DNA of 64,000 bases from Gentiana macrophylla (lineage: Eukaryota; Streptophyta; Magnoliopsida; Gentianales; Gentianaceae), in NCBI GenBank assembly GCA_026214975.1, contig JAOBSW010001151.1:124001-188000 (forward strand). Direction: 5' to 3'. Shown in pieces: positions 20,725-32,324 of this stretch. A program made the position numbers and the translations under genes. The first letter of the stretch is position 1, and each line of letters starts with the position of its first letter. The notes beneath the pieces were generated by a model. That model was not told the origin of the DNA and ran no database searches. It worked only from the letters and a program-made list of their open reading frames with translations.

Positions 20725-22264
20725 ATGGTGCGTACTGGTGGTAAGGAGGGGGCCTCAGGGCAGAAACGTTATGGGAAGGAAATTGCTCGGGATGCGGTAA
20801 GAAAAATAAAACAGTTGAACCTAGGCCGGTAAATCCAAACCGAGGGGTTGAGATCAGAGAGAGGCAAAACCCCCCTAGGGCAGACCAGAGTCAGGCTAGG
20901 GTGTCCTTGAGAGATGAGTCGGAATCTGAGACGGATGATGAGCCGTTGGTGAGAAAGAGAACAGCTGAGCCGGCACCTAGGGTTGAGCAAGAAGTGAGGG
21001 AGCTTAGGGCTGCACCTGAAGCTAGGGTAGAAGGGGGTGAGCCAATAGAGGAGCCAGTTAGAACCCAGAGAACAGGAGCTGGAGGAACCCCGATCCCATT
21101 TGCAAGGAGATTTGTGAATTCCAAAGCTTTAGAGGTTTATAACAAACACTACCTTACCCGCACGATGCTTACAGAGTGAGCCTTCCATGAGTATAATGTG
21201 GACAAGAACTTCGTGAAAAACCTAACTGATAGGAAGTGGAAAGCTTTGATGACAGCCCCGGAGGAAAAAGTGAATGCGACCTTGGTGTGTGAGTTTTATG
21301 CAAATCTTTCGGAGTCAAGCCTCGAAACGGGGATGGTTAAGGTTCGGGGGGTCCAAGTCCCGCTTAGTGCCAAGGTGATCAATGAGAAATATGGGCTGAC
21401 ACCGTTCGAGGGTTTGGATTATAAGGAGGCGATAAAGGCGAAACAGGATGCGGGTGAGGACCCGTTAGAGGATATCCGATTGTTGGTATGCCCGGATGTA
21501 CCTTGGACTCTTGGAGGCGGTGGGGTAAGAAAGGAGTTGGTCACGTCGACATGGGCAGAGGATTGGAAAGTTCAATGCCTGTTCATCCAGAATCGGTTGC
21601 TCCCTAAAAACAACATGACTCATTTCCACATCGGCGATCTAGGGATGCTGTATGCCCTCAATTTTAAGTTAAATATGGATGTGGGTCAGGCCATTTATGA
21701 CGAGTTGGCCATGAACCAGAAGGTCTACACCCGCTGTCTGATTTGCCCCCATCTGATTTACAGCTTGTGTCAGGACGCTAAGGTCCCGGAATATAAGGAG
21801 GATCACCGGCCTAAGAATCCTCGGTTGTTGCAGAGGGAGAAAGTTAGGACCCCGGCACAGCTAGAGCGTATGGCATCACAGCAGCCCAGTTCGTCTTCCG
21901 CTCCGACTCAGGCACCACCAGTTCTCTCTATTTCTCCCTCCATGAGGATGAGGTTGAGCATGGCTAACAGTTTCAGGAACTGGATGGAGGATCAACAGCA
22001 AACGCAGAACAATATTCTGACTCTCCTGATGCTGATGAGTGAAGGTCGACTCCCGAGGGATCCGGCAGCTTTTGCCCCGAGCTCCATGGACCATCACTTC
22101 TCGGATGATATTGAGCAGGCCATCACCCAGATCGTGGCGGAGGATGCATCGTCATCTGACGAGGAGACGGCTGAGCTGAGGCGGCCGAGACCGGAGCTCC
22201 TACTGATGCTCCTATAGACAGTGCCATCACTGCTGGTGATGATGTAGCACCCGGCCAGACGTGA
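20725..22264 (+). pseudogene. Env-like ORF of Athila A (putative plant transposon protein domain)
   Basis: ATG at 20725 opens a short basic segment. A frameshift near 20830 leads into an acidic, proline-rich stretch (about 20850-21060), and a TGA at 21177 fits a CGA change. From 21198 a 339-codon frame carries the conserved core: VNATLVCEFYANL, VRGVQVPLSAKVINEKYGL, TWAEDWKVQ, HIGDLGMLYAL and RCLICPHLIYSLCQDAKVP. This domain is found in the third ORF of Athila elements, often called env-like. I see no convincing transmembrane segment in this copy. The last codons shift frame near 22190 and end at about 22264. The true function of this family is unresolved. Confidence 0.85.
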
Positions 22265-22574
22265 TTTTCTTTGTTTTATGCTGTTCCTTTTTCCGTCTGC
22301 GCCCGGTGTTAGGGTGTTTAGGAGCTGTTGAGTCTATTTGATACATTTATATGTTATTTGATGCTACTGTTGGTTTTTAGTTGATAGTTTTATGATGGGT
22401 TTTGTACGCCTTAAGGCACATTCGTACTTGTGTTTGGATTTTGGTACACGTTGTGGATCATTTTTATATGTCAAACCTCTGTGGTTTTATCTTTTACGCG
22501 TAGATGTTCTGTGCTTTAACCCGTTTGGGTCATTTATCCATCTATAGCAATCCACTCTGTGCTTTACATTTGCA

Positions 22575-22829
22575 TATCGAGTTTTCTGACGTGACATGGC
22601 CATTTTATTGTTCTTCCCCCTCCCTACCCAATATTTTGGCACGTGGACCATGTCCCGTGCATGCTCTGCTGTTGTTGTTTTTGTTTGGTATAGGGATTGG
22701 GGTCGTGTTTTCTCATGGCTGTTACGGGATTCGATAGCGCCTTTCCGCCGGGTCTAAAGCTAAGTCTCCTTTTCTATCTCATTCACACACGAGGACAATG
22801 CTTGCTTCAAGTGAAGTGGGGGGGAGACG
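22575..22829 (+). promoter_or_regulatory. Conserved post-env region ending in an internal PPT-like box
   Basis: The stretch from about 22575 to 22775 matches element C minus strand 41628-41425 (shared words include TTTTCTGACGTGACA, GGACCATGTCCCGTG and GATTCGATAGC). It ends with GAGGACAATGC (22792) and AAGTGGGGGGGAGACG at 22814-22829. Equivalent boxes lie in B and C. It is 1.25 kb before the 3' LTR and resembles a polypurine tract, so a second plus-strand priming site is possible. Confidence 0.6.
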
Positions 22830-24040
22830 ACTTAGCTTTATTGTTTCGATTGATAAATACGCCATTAATTGTGATATGCTTAGTTAATGTCCGTTTTCGA
22901 GTCAGTTCGTGGCTTAAAATTTTAAAAATTTTCACGGTTTGACACCGCGTTATATGCATGTTTCTCACGATGGATTTGGTAGATGTCTTAGTAAACAAGT
23001 AATGTATGCCGGGCGATTTTATTTTGTCACGATACGAACCCTTTTTATCGCACGTAGACCTTGGTTGCACTTAGTCTGGTTGCTATACGCACTTGTACCA
23101 CTAGTTTCGAGGCGAAATAGAAAGGTTGACCTAGGCCGGATACGGGATGAGAGTTATGGCGCTTCTTTGACCCTAGCAGAGCCAAATAAGCCAAAATCCC
23201 AACATTATACCCTCGTAACCCCTCTAAGCCTTGATAGGACGGTCTGACCACCGTCCGAAATGAGCCGTTTGGTTACTTAGCCTGTATTACCCTAACCCTG
23301 AGCTATATTATTGGTCACGATTCCTTTGATCACCCTGCGAGTGGACTTAGTCGTTGCTTTAGACACACTTGCTGAAGCAAGTGTGGGGTGGGAGTTGGTG
23401 CGTGCTTCGAGAGGAGTTAGTGAGTGCGAGATAGTATATGCAGGGGAGGAGCTCGAGGAATGTATTGTGAGGCTTGTGGTTCGGAAAAAAAGATGAAAAA
23501 AATGAAAAGCAATGAAAAAAAAAGAAAAAAGAAGAAGTTTGACTAAAGAGAAAAAAGAAGGAGTCAAAGAAGATGTTTTGAATAAATAAGAGTATGATGT
23601 TAAGGTTGTGGTTGTTTATAAAGTAGTACAGAAAGAATTTTGGTGTGGTTTGGTATGTTTTCAAAGCAAGAATACATGAAATGATTAGGTTCACTCGTGT
23701 TTTTTCTCTTTCTCCAGTCCCAAAATTTCCTTTCGATTAACCCCGTCCCGAGCTTGACATTATAACCCTTCAAGTCCTACTTGACCGTATTTAGCCTCGG
23801 TTGCCTCGATTAGTGGAGAGTCTAGCCCGATATGAGCTGTGTGTAGTCATTTGGCCGGTATTCAAAGCCGGTGATCATTTTGAGTGTAGTCCTCGGTCTA
23901 TATCACACACACTTCGTTTTCGTGGTACGATAGAGTCAAGCGGTGTAAGTTCATTGTCTACTTTACTTTTGCCTTGATGTCGTGAGCGCTATGCATGTGT
24001 CGTAAAGTTGATCCCATGGTCTGTTTTAGAGCGCCTAACT
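22830..24040 (+). other. Untranslated 3' region of element A
   Basis: No supported ORF on either strand. It includes an A-rich stretch at 23485-23590. The short open frames here lack recognisable domains. Confidence 0.6.
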
Positions 24041-24076
24041 TACTCGAGGACGAGGAAAGGCTAAGTGTGGGGTGGT
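24041..24076 (+). promoter_or_regulatory. Extended polypurine tract of element A
   Basis: TACTCGAGGACGAGGAAAGG followed by CTAAGTGTGGGGTGGT abuts the 3' LTR. The same composite (TCGAGGACGA, AAA, GCTAAGTG, G-run) occurs at the 3' LTR of C (40378-40341) and, slightly diverged, of B (46127-46087). Confidence 0.8.
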
Positions 24077-25870
24077 TGATGGGAGTCAACTTTACTGTAC
24101 TTTGGTGTGCAATTTAACCCCCGTTTATCACCGTATTGGCATGTTTTGGGTAGATATAGGCCGTTTCGAGAGTAATATCGAGAATTATATACACGGGGAG
24201 TTAAACTGTCATATCGATGGTAAACTCCGCCTTTTTAGTGATATTTCACTCTTTTCCGAGCGCTTTTGTCTTGCGGAATTATGCGTGGTGTTTGTTTGTC
24301 TATGTTATTGCAGGACTTAGGTGACTCGAGGACCCGAAAGGCGATGTTTTGGACTATGAGACGTGATCGTGGCCCGAATGTAGCATAAAAAGTGAAGAAA
24401 AGCCAAGTTTGGAATGAGGACAAGCCAGACGGGTGTTTGCTATACCTCAGACGGGCGACTGAGGGAAGGCCACATCGAACGGGCGTTTGCCCATAACAGA
24501 CGGGCGTCCACAGAAGTAATGCATCATTCAGAAAGTTATGTTTTCAGCTGGACGTTCATCCAAAAGACCCTCATACGGGCGTTTAAGTAGGCTCAGCCCG
24601 ATTCAAGAAGCTCATTTAACACAGACGAGCGTCCAGAGTCACCAGACGGGCGTCCAGGGTTCGAAAAGCCTCAAGTCATGGTTCACCAGACGGGCATACA
24701 GAGGAATGCGAATGCCCGTCCATTGAAGACGGAACCCTAATATCTGCTTATTTTCCAGTCAGACGGGCGTCTGGCATGGGCCGGACGGGCGTCCGGGACC
24801 GACAGCAGCCGATTTCGACCTAATCTATAAATACGCAGCTCATTCAGCCCCTAATCATGTTTTGGCCGACTTTAGACTTCTCTTGAGTGATTTTGGTGCA
24901 ATTTTAGTGTAGTTTAATCACCCTTTGATCCCTTGATTCCCTAGATAACATCCTTTGATTCTAAACACTTTCTATAGCTTAGATTTACGTTTCAAGTTCC
25001 GAAGATTGTTCTTTTGGTGGATTATTTCGTCATATTTTCTCAGATCAGATTTCTTCTCAGTTTTATGGTAATGAATACTTTATCTTTTATTATTTCTAGC
25101 ATGATTTCAATTCTTATTTTGGTTATTAGCATAATTATGAGTATCTAAATTCATGTGTAGTCGAATTATGTGAAAGCGAGCTAAAACCCTAAGGGGGATG
25201 AGATTGGGAGTTGTGTAGTGCGTAATATTATGTTTAAATGATTAATCCACGTCCTAAAACTTATTTTAAACGTCTTTGAATTAGATTGATCACCTAGTTC
25301 ACTGTCACACACATCAAACTTATAGATGCATTTTGCGGTGAGATGTGGGATAAGGGGTTTTAGGATCGTTGCGTAGATTCGGCCTAGTTGTTAGGTCCGT
25401 TTCCAATACAGAGGTTTGTCATCGTTGTTCGAGCGACTCTAGAGCTTAATCATGTTAGGTTAATCGGTTTTCTAAAGGGAGAGTCGGTTTGCTTCGCATA
25501 GGGTGGTTAGATCGAGTTGTTCAGTCTAATCGCTAGAATTAGGAGTTGGCACCCGTGGATGTCGTTAAACTACATTGGGTAGGTAGGTCGGTTAAGACAC
25601 GCTCCCTGTTAAGTCATTCCTTAGGGGTAAAAGTAGCTCGTGGGATCATAGTTCGACTATACCCTTTAATACCTAGAAGTAAACTCGTTAGTATAATCTT
25701 TACTTTGCATTAGTATAATATCTCTCCACCACCATTTTGACCTGAACTAAGTTCTAAGTTGACTTTGGTACTTAGACATTACTCCCTGTGGATTCGACCT
25801 TGAGACCACTATACTACCATTGACCCGATACTCTGTCGGTCAAAGTTAGCGGTTAGTTATTTTGCTATCA
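24077..25870 (+). mobile_element. Element A 3' LTR
   Basis: 1794 bp, the same ends as the 5' LTR, followed by the GGTAG duplication. It carries the palindrome array at about 24425-24800 and a TATA box at 24826-24832. Confidence 0.96.
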
Positions 25871-25875
25871 GGTAG

Positions 25876-26576
25876 CTAATCAGTGTAATATGAACTCCAT
25901 GGATCGATCAGTTTCTAGGATTAACCAATAAGGGAACTGTCTATATACTTCCATAAATGGAAGGAATGGATTCCGTATCTGTGATAACATAGACTACTCA
26001 CTCAATCCAGTACAATGCCAAGATGGGGTAATTCAGATCACAGACTCAGTGTAATCCTTAACCGTCAAGTCAAACCTCATACTGATTCAAACAGTTGAAT
26101 GTGATCACCTCAGGATTAAGATATATTTATAAATATGATCATCGATTGATTCGATAAGACTTCTCGATTATGGAATTATATCATGAACTCTAATCAAATC
26201 GGTCCAGCCCTATATGATATATCTATCATATATAAATGCCCCACTAGGTTCTCTTAACCGAAAGTCCGGATAAGACAATCACACCTATTGTGTTCTGGGC
26301 GCATTAATAGCACGTTAAAGGAGAGACCCGATACTCTCGATTAACTTCACTACTGGCTAATTGTATTTTAAGTACATCTTCACTAACTAAATCCTCCCGT
26401 GTATATCCCATACACTGAGTTAAGTGATTACATAAACGATATACTTTAGGGTTTTCTGTAGTGTAAATACTATTGTCACATCGGTGAATATGAGAATAAT
26501 AAATATGAATAATAATATCATTTCATTTATTAAATAAAACAATTACAAAATTGTCTTTCGGACATCACACCTAACA
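25876..26576 (-). mobile_element. Element L 3' LTR, proximal part
   Basis: Resumes the L LTR immediately after A's target duplication and ends CCTAACA at 26576. It matches about 33457-34158 of the intact L LTR. Confidence 0.92.
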
Positions 26577-26733
26577 ATCTCCCACTTGCACGAAAGCATG
26601 CGATTAATTGTTTTAGAGCACATCCTATTATTTAAACTACAACAAACTACATCTCCCACTTGCTCTAAAGCAATGGAGACCCAACCCGTATTCTAGTACC
26701 CATTAAGCATATCATAACCATTGTAGATGACAA

Positions 26734-26780
26734 AGTACACTCCGAGTATGCCGTCGTAGGATAGGTTAGTGACTCGGGGA
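26734..26780. repeat. Direct repeat pair in element L (partner 30673-30719)
   Basis: About 47 bp sharing GCCGTCGTAGGATAGGT exactly and most flanking bases with 30673-30719. The two copies are near the two sides of the internal domain. They may derive from an ancestral leader or LTR-adjacent sequence. Confidence 0.65.
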
Positions 26781-29745
26781 GAACCTACATCTAAATATCA
26801 TGGGTCTTAATGATTAGTCAGGTTGTCGGCTCGAGACGATCCGTAGAATCGAAACGTTACCGGTCCATCTAATCATGTGGTACTTCCCCAATATGCTTTT
26901 GACCTCTAGTGATTTCGAAAAACCTTATAAGATACCCCTTCATCATTTGCACAATGATGTGGTATCGGCTTCCAAATCGAGAATCACTCCCAGATATGAA
27001 AAGGAAATCCTTAAGCTATATCGCCTCTCTAGCTACTACAAAAAGCCGCTAATCACCCAACTAGTTAAAGTCGAGTTGGCGTTGCTGGATTCCTCCAGGC
27101 AATAGCTTCAACATAAGAGTAAACATTGAGCCCGAGATCGACTTAACGATCATCCTCAATCTGACTTAAAGTCAAAATCAGTGTATCACACATATCCAAG
27201 TTCACACATGAATATGTCCGCATATTATTCCTCGTTCTCTCAAGATTCTAAAGGACATAATAAACTTGCTTTGTTAACCGCCGAATCTAAGATTCGATCA
27301 AAGTTGACGTTCAATAACCTGACCATCTCTTACTAGAAAGAGAATCTATCCCACTTCTCTTGATCCGAAGATTTAAAGAGTCATTCCTGAGGCATAGGGT
27401 AGAACTTCCTCGTTGAATGTTTCATACACAGATGCATCATCTTAACAAATAAGATGGATGGGAAACCAGTGACTGATTCTAATGAATTCGACCAAGTCAA
27501 ACTCTTTAGGATGTTGTCCAAATCTACATTGCGAGAGAATTGTGGCATTGTCGGTCGACTTCAGATAACACACCCATGTTGATTCCAACTGGTGCAGTGT
27601 TATCCTTCACAAACACTAATATATATGTGTATATTCACTACTGTACTAAAATTGATATCCAATCTACAAAAGACTTATCAATATTCTGGTCAAATCCATA
27701 TATTGTAGAAATATATGACTTCTAGTGACCGAGAGGTTTGCTTTTTATCCACAAAGGACATAAGCCTTGATAAAGTCATCCTGTCATAAGTTCATAAGGC
27801 AATACCATACATTTGAATGAATCCAGACTCCGTTTGTTTGGCAAGAAAATCTCAGGGAATCACCCTATTTTACGCTTTTGAAGCGAAATCATGCATTACT
27901 AAGTGGTAAGAGAGTCCAAGGTCCGATTAACTCTCTACTTCTTAGGAATTACCCTAGACCACTCAAGCTTTGCTCGAAAGATAAACTTTCCTATTCATTC
28001 TACTCTTTTCCGTGTAGATCCAATTACTCCCACTTTGGGCTGAGACGCTCAGGTGGTTCTACAAGAGTATGAACAGAGGCTGAGTACCGAACTCCATTCA
28101 CTGGGGTTATGGCTATTAAACCAACCCCTATTATCGAATCCTATATCGCTCACAAAAGAGCCATGGGTCATCAAACGATCCTCAGACTACAAAGTCCGCA
28201 GAACCCATAATGGGTAATGGATAAACCATACTCCTAATACTTACTGGGTGGATCAAAATTCTGATCTAGTTTAGTAGTATTTCTGTGTTATCACCAACAA
28301 CCGATGTTGGATGTGGTCTGATTTTAATCAGTTAGTAACTACCTTGAGTAAACGTACTTCAAGGTTCAAGGTTTTGCTGTTCATGGATTATATCAGAAAG
28401 GATGCAACATAGTATAACTGTCCCTTCCCGATTTCAAGAATCCTATATCTAACCTTTATACACAATAGCTTAAACGATATATCACGAATGGTCATTGACC
28501 GAACGTATACGCAAAATTCCCAGTCTTACCTTCAAGAACCGTGTGCTAAATGCTTATATTTATGGAAGTGGGGTGAACCGAATCCACACCTTATCCGTAA
28601 ATTCCAAAGCATATTCTAGGTAGACTTCTCGGTCTTACATTTCAATGTAAACCGTTATTTCACTTCCAATATCTTTATTGAGTTAAGCAGTGTATTATAG
28701 CACTTCCAAAACTATATAAGGCAATTTAACGGTTTCTCACTTAGTGAGAACATGTCACAATGAGGCAGGCTGAGCATCAGTCTTGAGGACTATGAATGGC
28801 CTATTCCGAGTATAGAATACTCTATCTCTGTTGAAAACAGAGAAACCTCGAAATATTTTGGATAAACTTTCCGGAGTGTTTGAATAGTTATCAGACAAGA
28901 AGTCACTACTCGGAAGCTCCTACTAGCTTGTATCTTTCATCAGACCCCGAAGGCCGTCATGAACAAGCTATGTTACTTCTTTATAACCATTATCCTTTCC
29001 CGATTGAAAGGAAACTTAATCATTGAACCTTTGAGACAATATAACCAGACTGGGAGAAAGGAATCACCCTGAGCCAGTCTTCGGGTCTTGTCTTTTAGGG
29101 ACTATGCACTAACTATGGAATATGAAGAAGCGTTTATCTAATTATAGAAACCAATTGCTTTTAATAGTTCTTAAGATGTGTTTTATATACATATTTCAGC
29201 AGTTGTAAGTGGTTTTTGACTTTATCAAACAAAAGTCCGAGTCTTGGATTCGTACTACAAATGGTATATTCAATTTCTATACGACAAACAAATTATCGAA
29301 TAGAAGGTAAATCCATTCGTTCCAACGAATCTTAAACATAAAATAATTTTTCCGCGATATCCAAGGATTGAATCCGAGATTCATTTCCTTATATCACTCC
29401 CACTATTCTAGCTAAAATTAACTGCCCGTTGTTTACTCTTTTAATCGTTAAATGCACTGCTACCTTGTTCTTCCAAAGAACTTAGCTTGAGAAAATCGCT
29501 AAGGATTCATAGGTTGGTGATCCAAATCACTGTCCTTATCCTATGATTTTCAGTTAATTAATTTTCGGTTCAGCCTTAAAGTTTTCTCAGTTTAGATGAC
29601 TATCACTTTTAGACATATTCTCCTATTCATTCCGTGAATGGAAACAATCTTGAACCAGCGGTTCGTTTGAGTAGACACTACACTAGAACCGTGGGATGTC
29701 TATTTCGAGTGTTACTCGTCGAGACTTCTTGGATTTTCTAATATA

Positions 29746-30168
29746 CCAGAAAAAACAACAAATCATAACATTAAAGCTCCCACTAGTTTATTGGTTCCAA
29801 ATACCGTCTAACGAGCAATGCTTTATTTTTTTTTTTTTTTATGATTTTCCGATTTTTTCGATTAGAAAATCTTTCGTACATAGTTCCAATGTTTCCAGAA
29901 AAACAACAAATCATAGAACTCCCACTAGTTCCTCGATTCCAAATATCGTCCAACTAGCGACATTTCATGACTTTCCGGTTTTTCAATTAGACCGGTTACG
30001 TGTGTAGTCAGTTACACTTTTCTAATGTTCTAGAAAAACAACAAATCATAAATCTCCCACTAGTTCATCGATTCCAATATCGTCCAACTAGCGACACTTC
30101 ATGATTTTTCGATTTTTCAATTAGAAAATTACTCGTGTAATCACTACACACTCAAAATTCACTAGAAA
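29746..30168. repeat. Three tandem units of ~135-149 bp in element L
   Basis: Units start at about 29746, 29895 and 30030, each with AGAAAAACAACAAATCAT, then CTCCCACTAGTT, then CGTCCAACTAGCGAC and ATTTTTCGATTTTTCAATTAG in variant forms. The first unit contains a long T run (29827-29840). Confidence 0.8.
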
Positions 30169-32310
30169 AGTCCGAAATCACCTTTGATCAAACTAAGTTT
30201 GTCTCCCGTTTGACACGAATGCCTAGTGACATACCTATATGTCACTCTGGTTTTTAAAAGGCTTAAGAGAAAATATCTCTTTCGAAAAATAATTGCATTA
30301 TCGTCCTAGTTACTTTCCACTTTTTAACGAAGTCAATACCAGTCAATTATTAATTTTTTAAGCAATTTAGTAAGGGATAATGCTGTAAATAAAATGACAT
30401 ATATTAATTCAAGTTTAACACTACTATATAAGTTTATTTTAGGAATTGTAAACTAAAATTAAGTCTACTCTACCATTCCAAGGTTTTAACCTCGCATCTT
30501 AGTGCCGCCTTTGGGTAGGTCAAAGAGATGACGGTTAAATCGAGACAATCTCATCAATGAATAACTTGTGAGAATCGAACATCCCTTTATTCATTGACTA
30601 CCTTCCTTTTTTAGCCTAGATATTATCAAGAATATCCTTTATGAGTGTGACCTACTATATCGGATCTCTTGGGTACGCCCCGAGTGTGCCGTCGTAGGAT
30701 AGGTCAGTGACCCGACGAGTACCCGGAAATCCTATCCTTTCGGAGACCAAGCCATGAATGTTGATAGGGGTGAACACCATCCTTAGGGGGACGAAATCAA
30801 AGCGCCGCGAGGCGTCACCCTTCTCTCACTTACTTGTATCTATAGTAGAGGCCGTGGGGTTGGTGCTGTCGCCGCCCCCGCTCCCACTCAATATTTTGGA
30901 AGTGGTGGTGGGTTAACTAACCACGTCTTTTGATGTTAACATAAAAGCACATCAAGTCAAGGATTCCGAATGGTGTCGATGAACGTATGAAAGCCTACCC
31001 GCCCTATTCGTTGGAACATATGTGTGATCCGGACGAAGTCGGGTCAAGAGAGCCCCATTGAGATAAGAAGGAATCACCCCTCCGCCGCGCGGTGTAGCTT
31101 AGTCTTGCCGGACCCCGTGCATACATCACACTAGGAGGGTTAAGTCGGTCGAGCCTAGCTCAGTTGACCACCCAACCTATAGGCGAACCGTTTTTATCCA
31201 AGATTTATAGTTCTTTTACCATCATTCAATCTCGTTGACACTACGAATCGAAAACGTGATCTCGTTTAGGCTTTTATGGCGGTTCACCGAGAACACACAC
31301 CGAAAATGCTTAACGATTTCATAACCCGTCTTCGGATCTTTAATTAGTTACTAAATTAATTAATTACCACATATTAATTAAATTTCAACCAATTACGCGA
31401 GTTTGTATACATGCCTATTTAATTACCAAAATTAAAATTCTACATGTATGCATGGAGTGGATTTATGATATGATGCATGTCATGGCAATTCCGATTTTAT
31501 ATCTATTTTATGATCAAACACATAAAAAATAAATTGTGGAAAATTTAAACACCGAGATGGATCGTTGGTACCCCGACTAACCTATTTTCTAAGGAAAAGT
31601 AAAAATTTAATCTAAGTCTTCAAATCTCGATTTTCGATCTTGATCTTGAAAACTTCCGGACCTTCAAACTTCGATCTTGAAACGAACCACGAACGACGAG
31701 GAGAGGAGGCCGTAATATACCAATATATTAAAAAAATATATCTATATTATCAAATTGTTTTATAAATAAAAACTTTTTTTTAATTCACGGCAGAAAAACA
31801 TTAAAACCTGATTGGAATTTATTTATTATTATTTTTTTTTTGGAGATTGACCTATCGGCCAATCCATGCAAAAGGAAAAAACAATTAGCTGGCAGCCCTA
31901 AAATTGACGCAGCCGCAAAAAAAAAAAAATTTGTGCCGTGAGCTAAAAACAAAAACAACAATCGGCCTCCTCCCGTTTTACCTTCTTGATGATCTTCAAA
32001 CACCATTATCTTCGTCGTCTTGAACCCGGATCAAAAATAAAATTACAAAAGGTACTACCTTTTTACAATTTTCGCATGACTTAAAAAAATTACACATCCT
32101 ACGCTCAATTTGATACTAATCAAAAGAGCTACAAAAAAGATCTACGGGTAAACAGTACCAACACCAATCCATCTCTTCAAACCACAACATTCATAACATA
32201 AAAAAAAATATTAAACATGCATCGACCCCTATAAAAAAACTTGGGACAAAAAATCTACATGTTTACCACTCCTAGATCTAATATTTTATACGTATAAATA
32301 TAGATCACCA

Positions 32311-32323
32311 GGCTCTGCTACCA
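32311..32323 (-). promoter_or_regulatory. Primer binding site of element L
   Basis: On the minus strand TGGTAGCAGAGCC, one base from the LTR end. It is the initiator tRNA-Met type with a single change from TGGTATCAGAGCC. It fixes L's orientation as minus. Confidence 0.85.
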
Positions 32324-32324
32324 C

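Larger units (their letters stand above)
11255..25870 (+). mobile_element. Element A: full-length Athila-type Ty3/gypsy retrotransposon with env-like ORF
   Basis: Two LTRs of about 1.79 kb (11255-13047; 24077-25870) begin TGATGGGAG and end GCTATCA. The 5-bp duplication GGTAG flanks at 11250-11254 and 25871-25875. Internal order: tRNA-Asp PBS, gag, protease, RT, RNase H, integrase, a conserved non-coding block, a promoter-like module, env-like ORF, a PPT-like box, and the terminal PPT. That order and the env-like domain are diagnostic of Athila. All ORFs except integrase carry stops or shifts, so this copy is not autonomous. The LTRs are very similar, so insertion is relatively young and later than L. 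Confidence 0.97.
26577..32310 (-). other. Internal domain of element L: no coding capacity found
   Basis: About 5.7 kb with only short, motif-free open frames on both strands. It begins on the plus strand with the complement of a copia PPT at 26577-26590, and a second PPT-like copy lies 75 bp away at 26651. The word CTCCCACT (PPT core AGTGGGAG on the minus strand) occurs at 26579, 26653, 28027, 29397, 29777, 29919, 30054 and 30881. Near 32050-32310, toward the PBS, it is A-rich. Large non-coding LTR elements of this kind are called LARDs. Confidence 0.75.

Noticed and set aside
29746..30168. CRISPR-like regularly spaced repeats
   Set aside because: Only three long, diverged units in a plant retroelement; these are ordinary tandem repeats.
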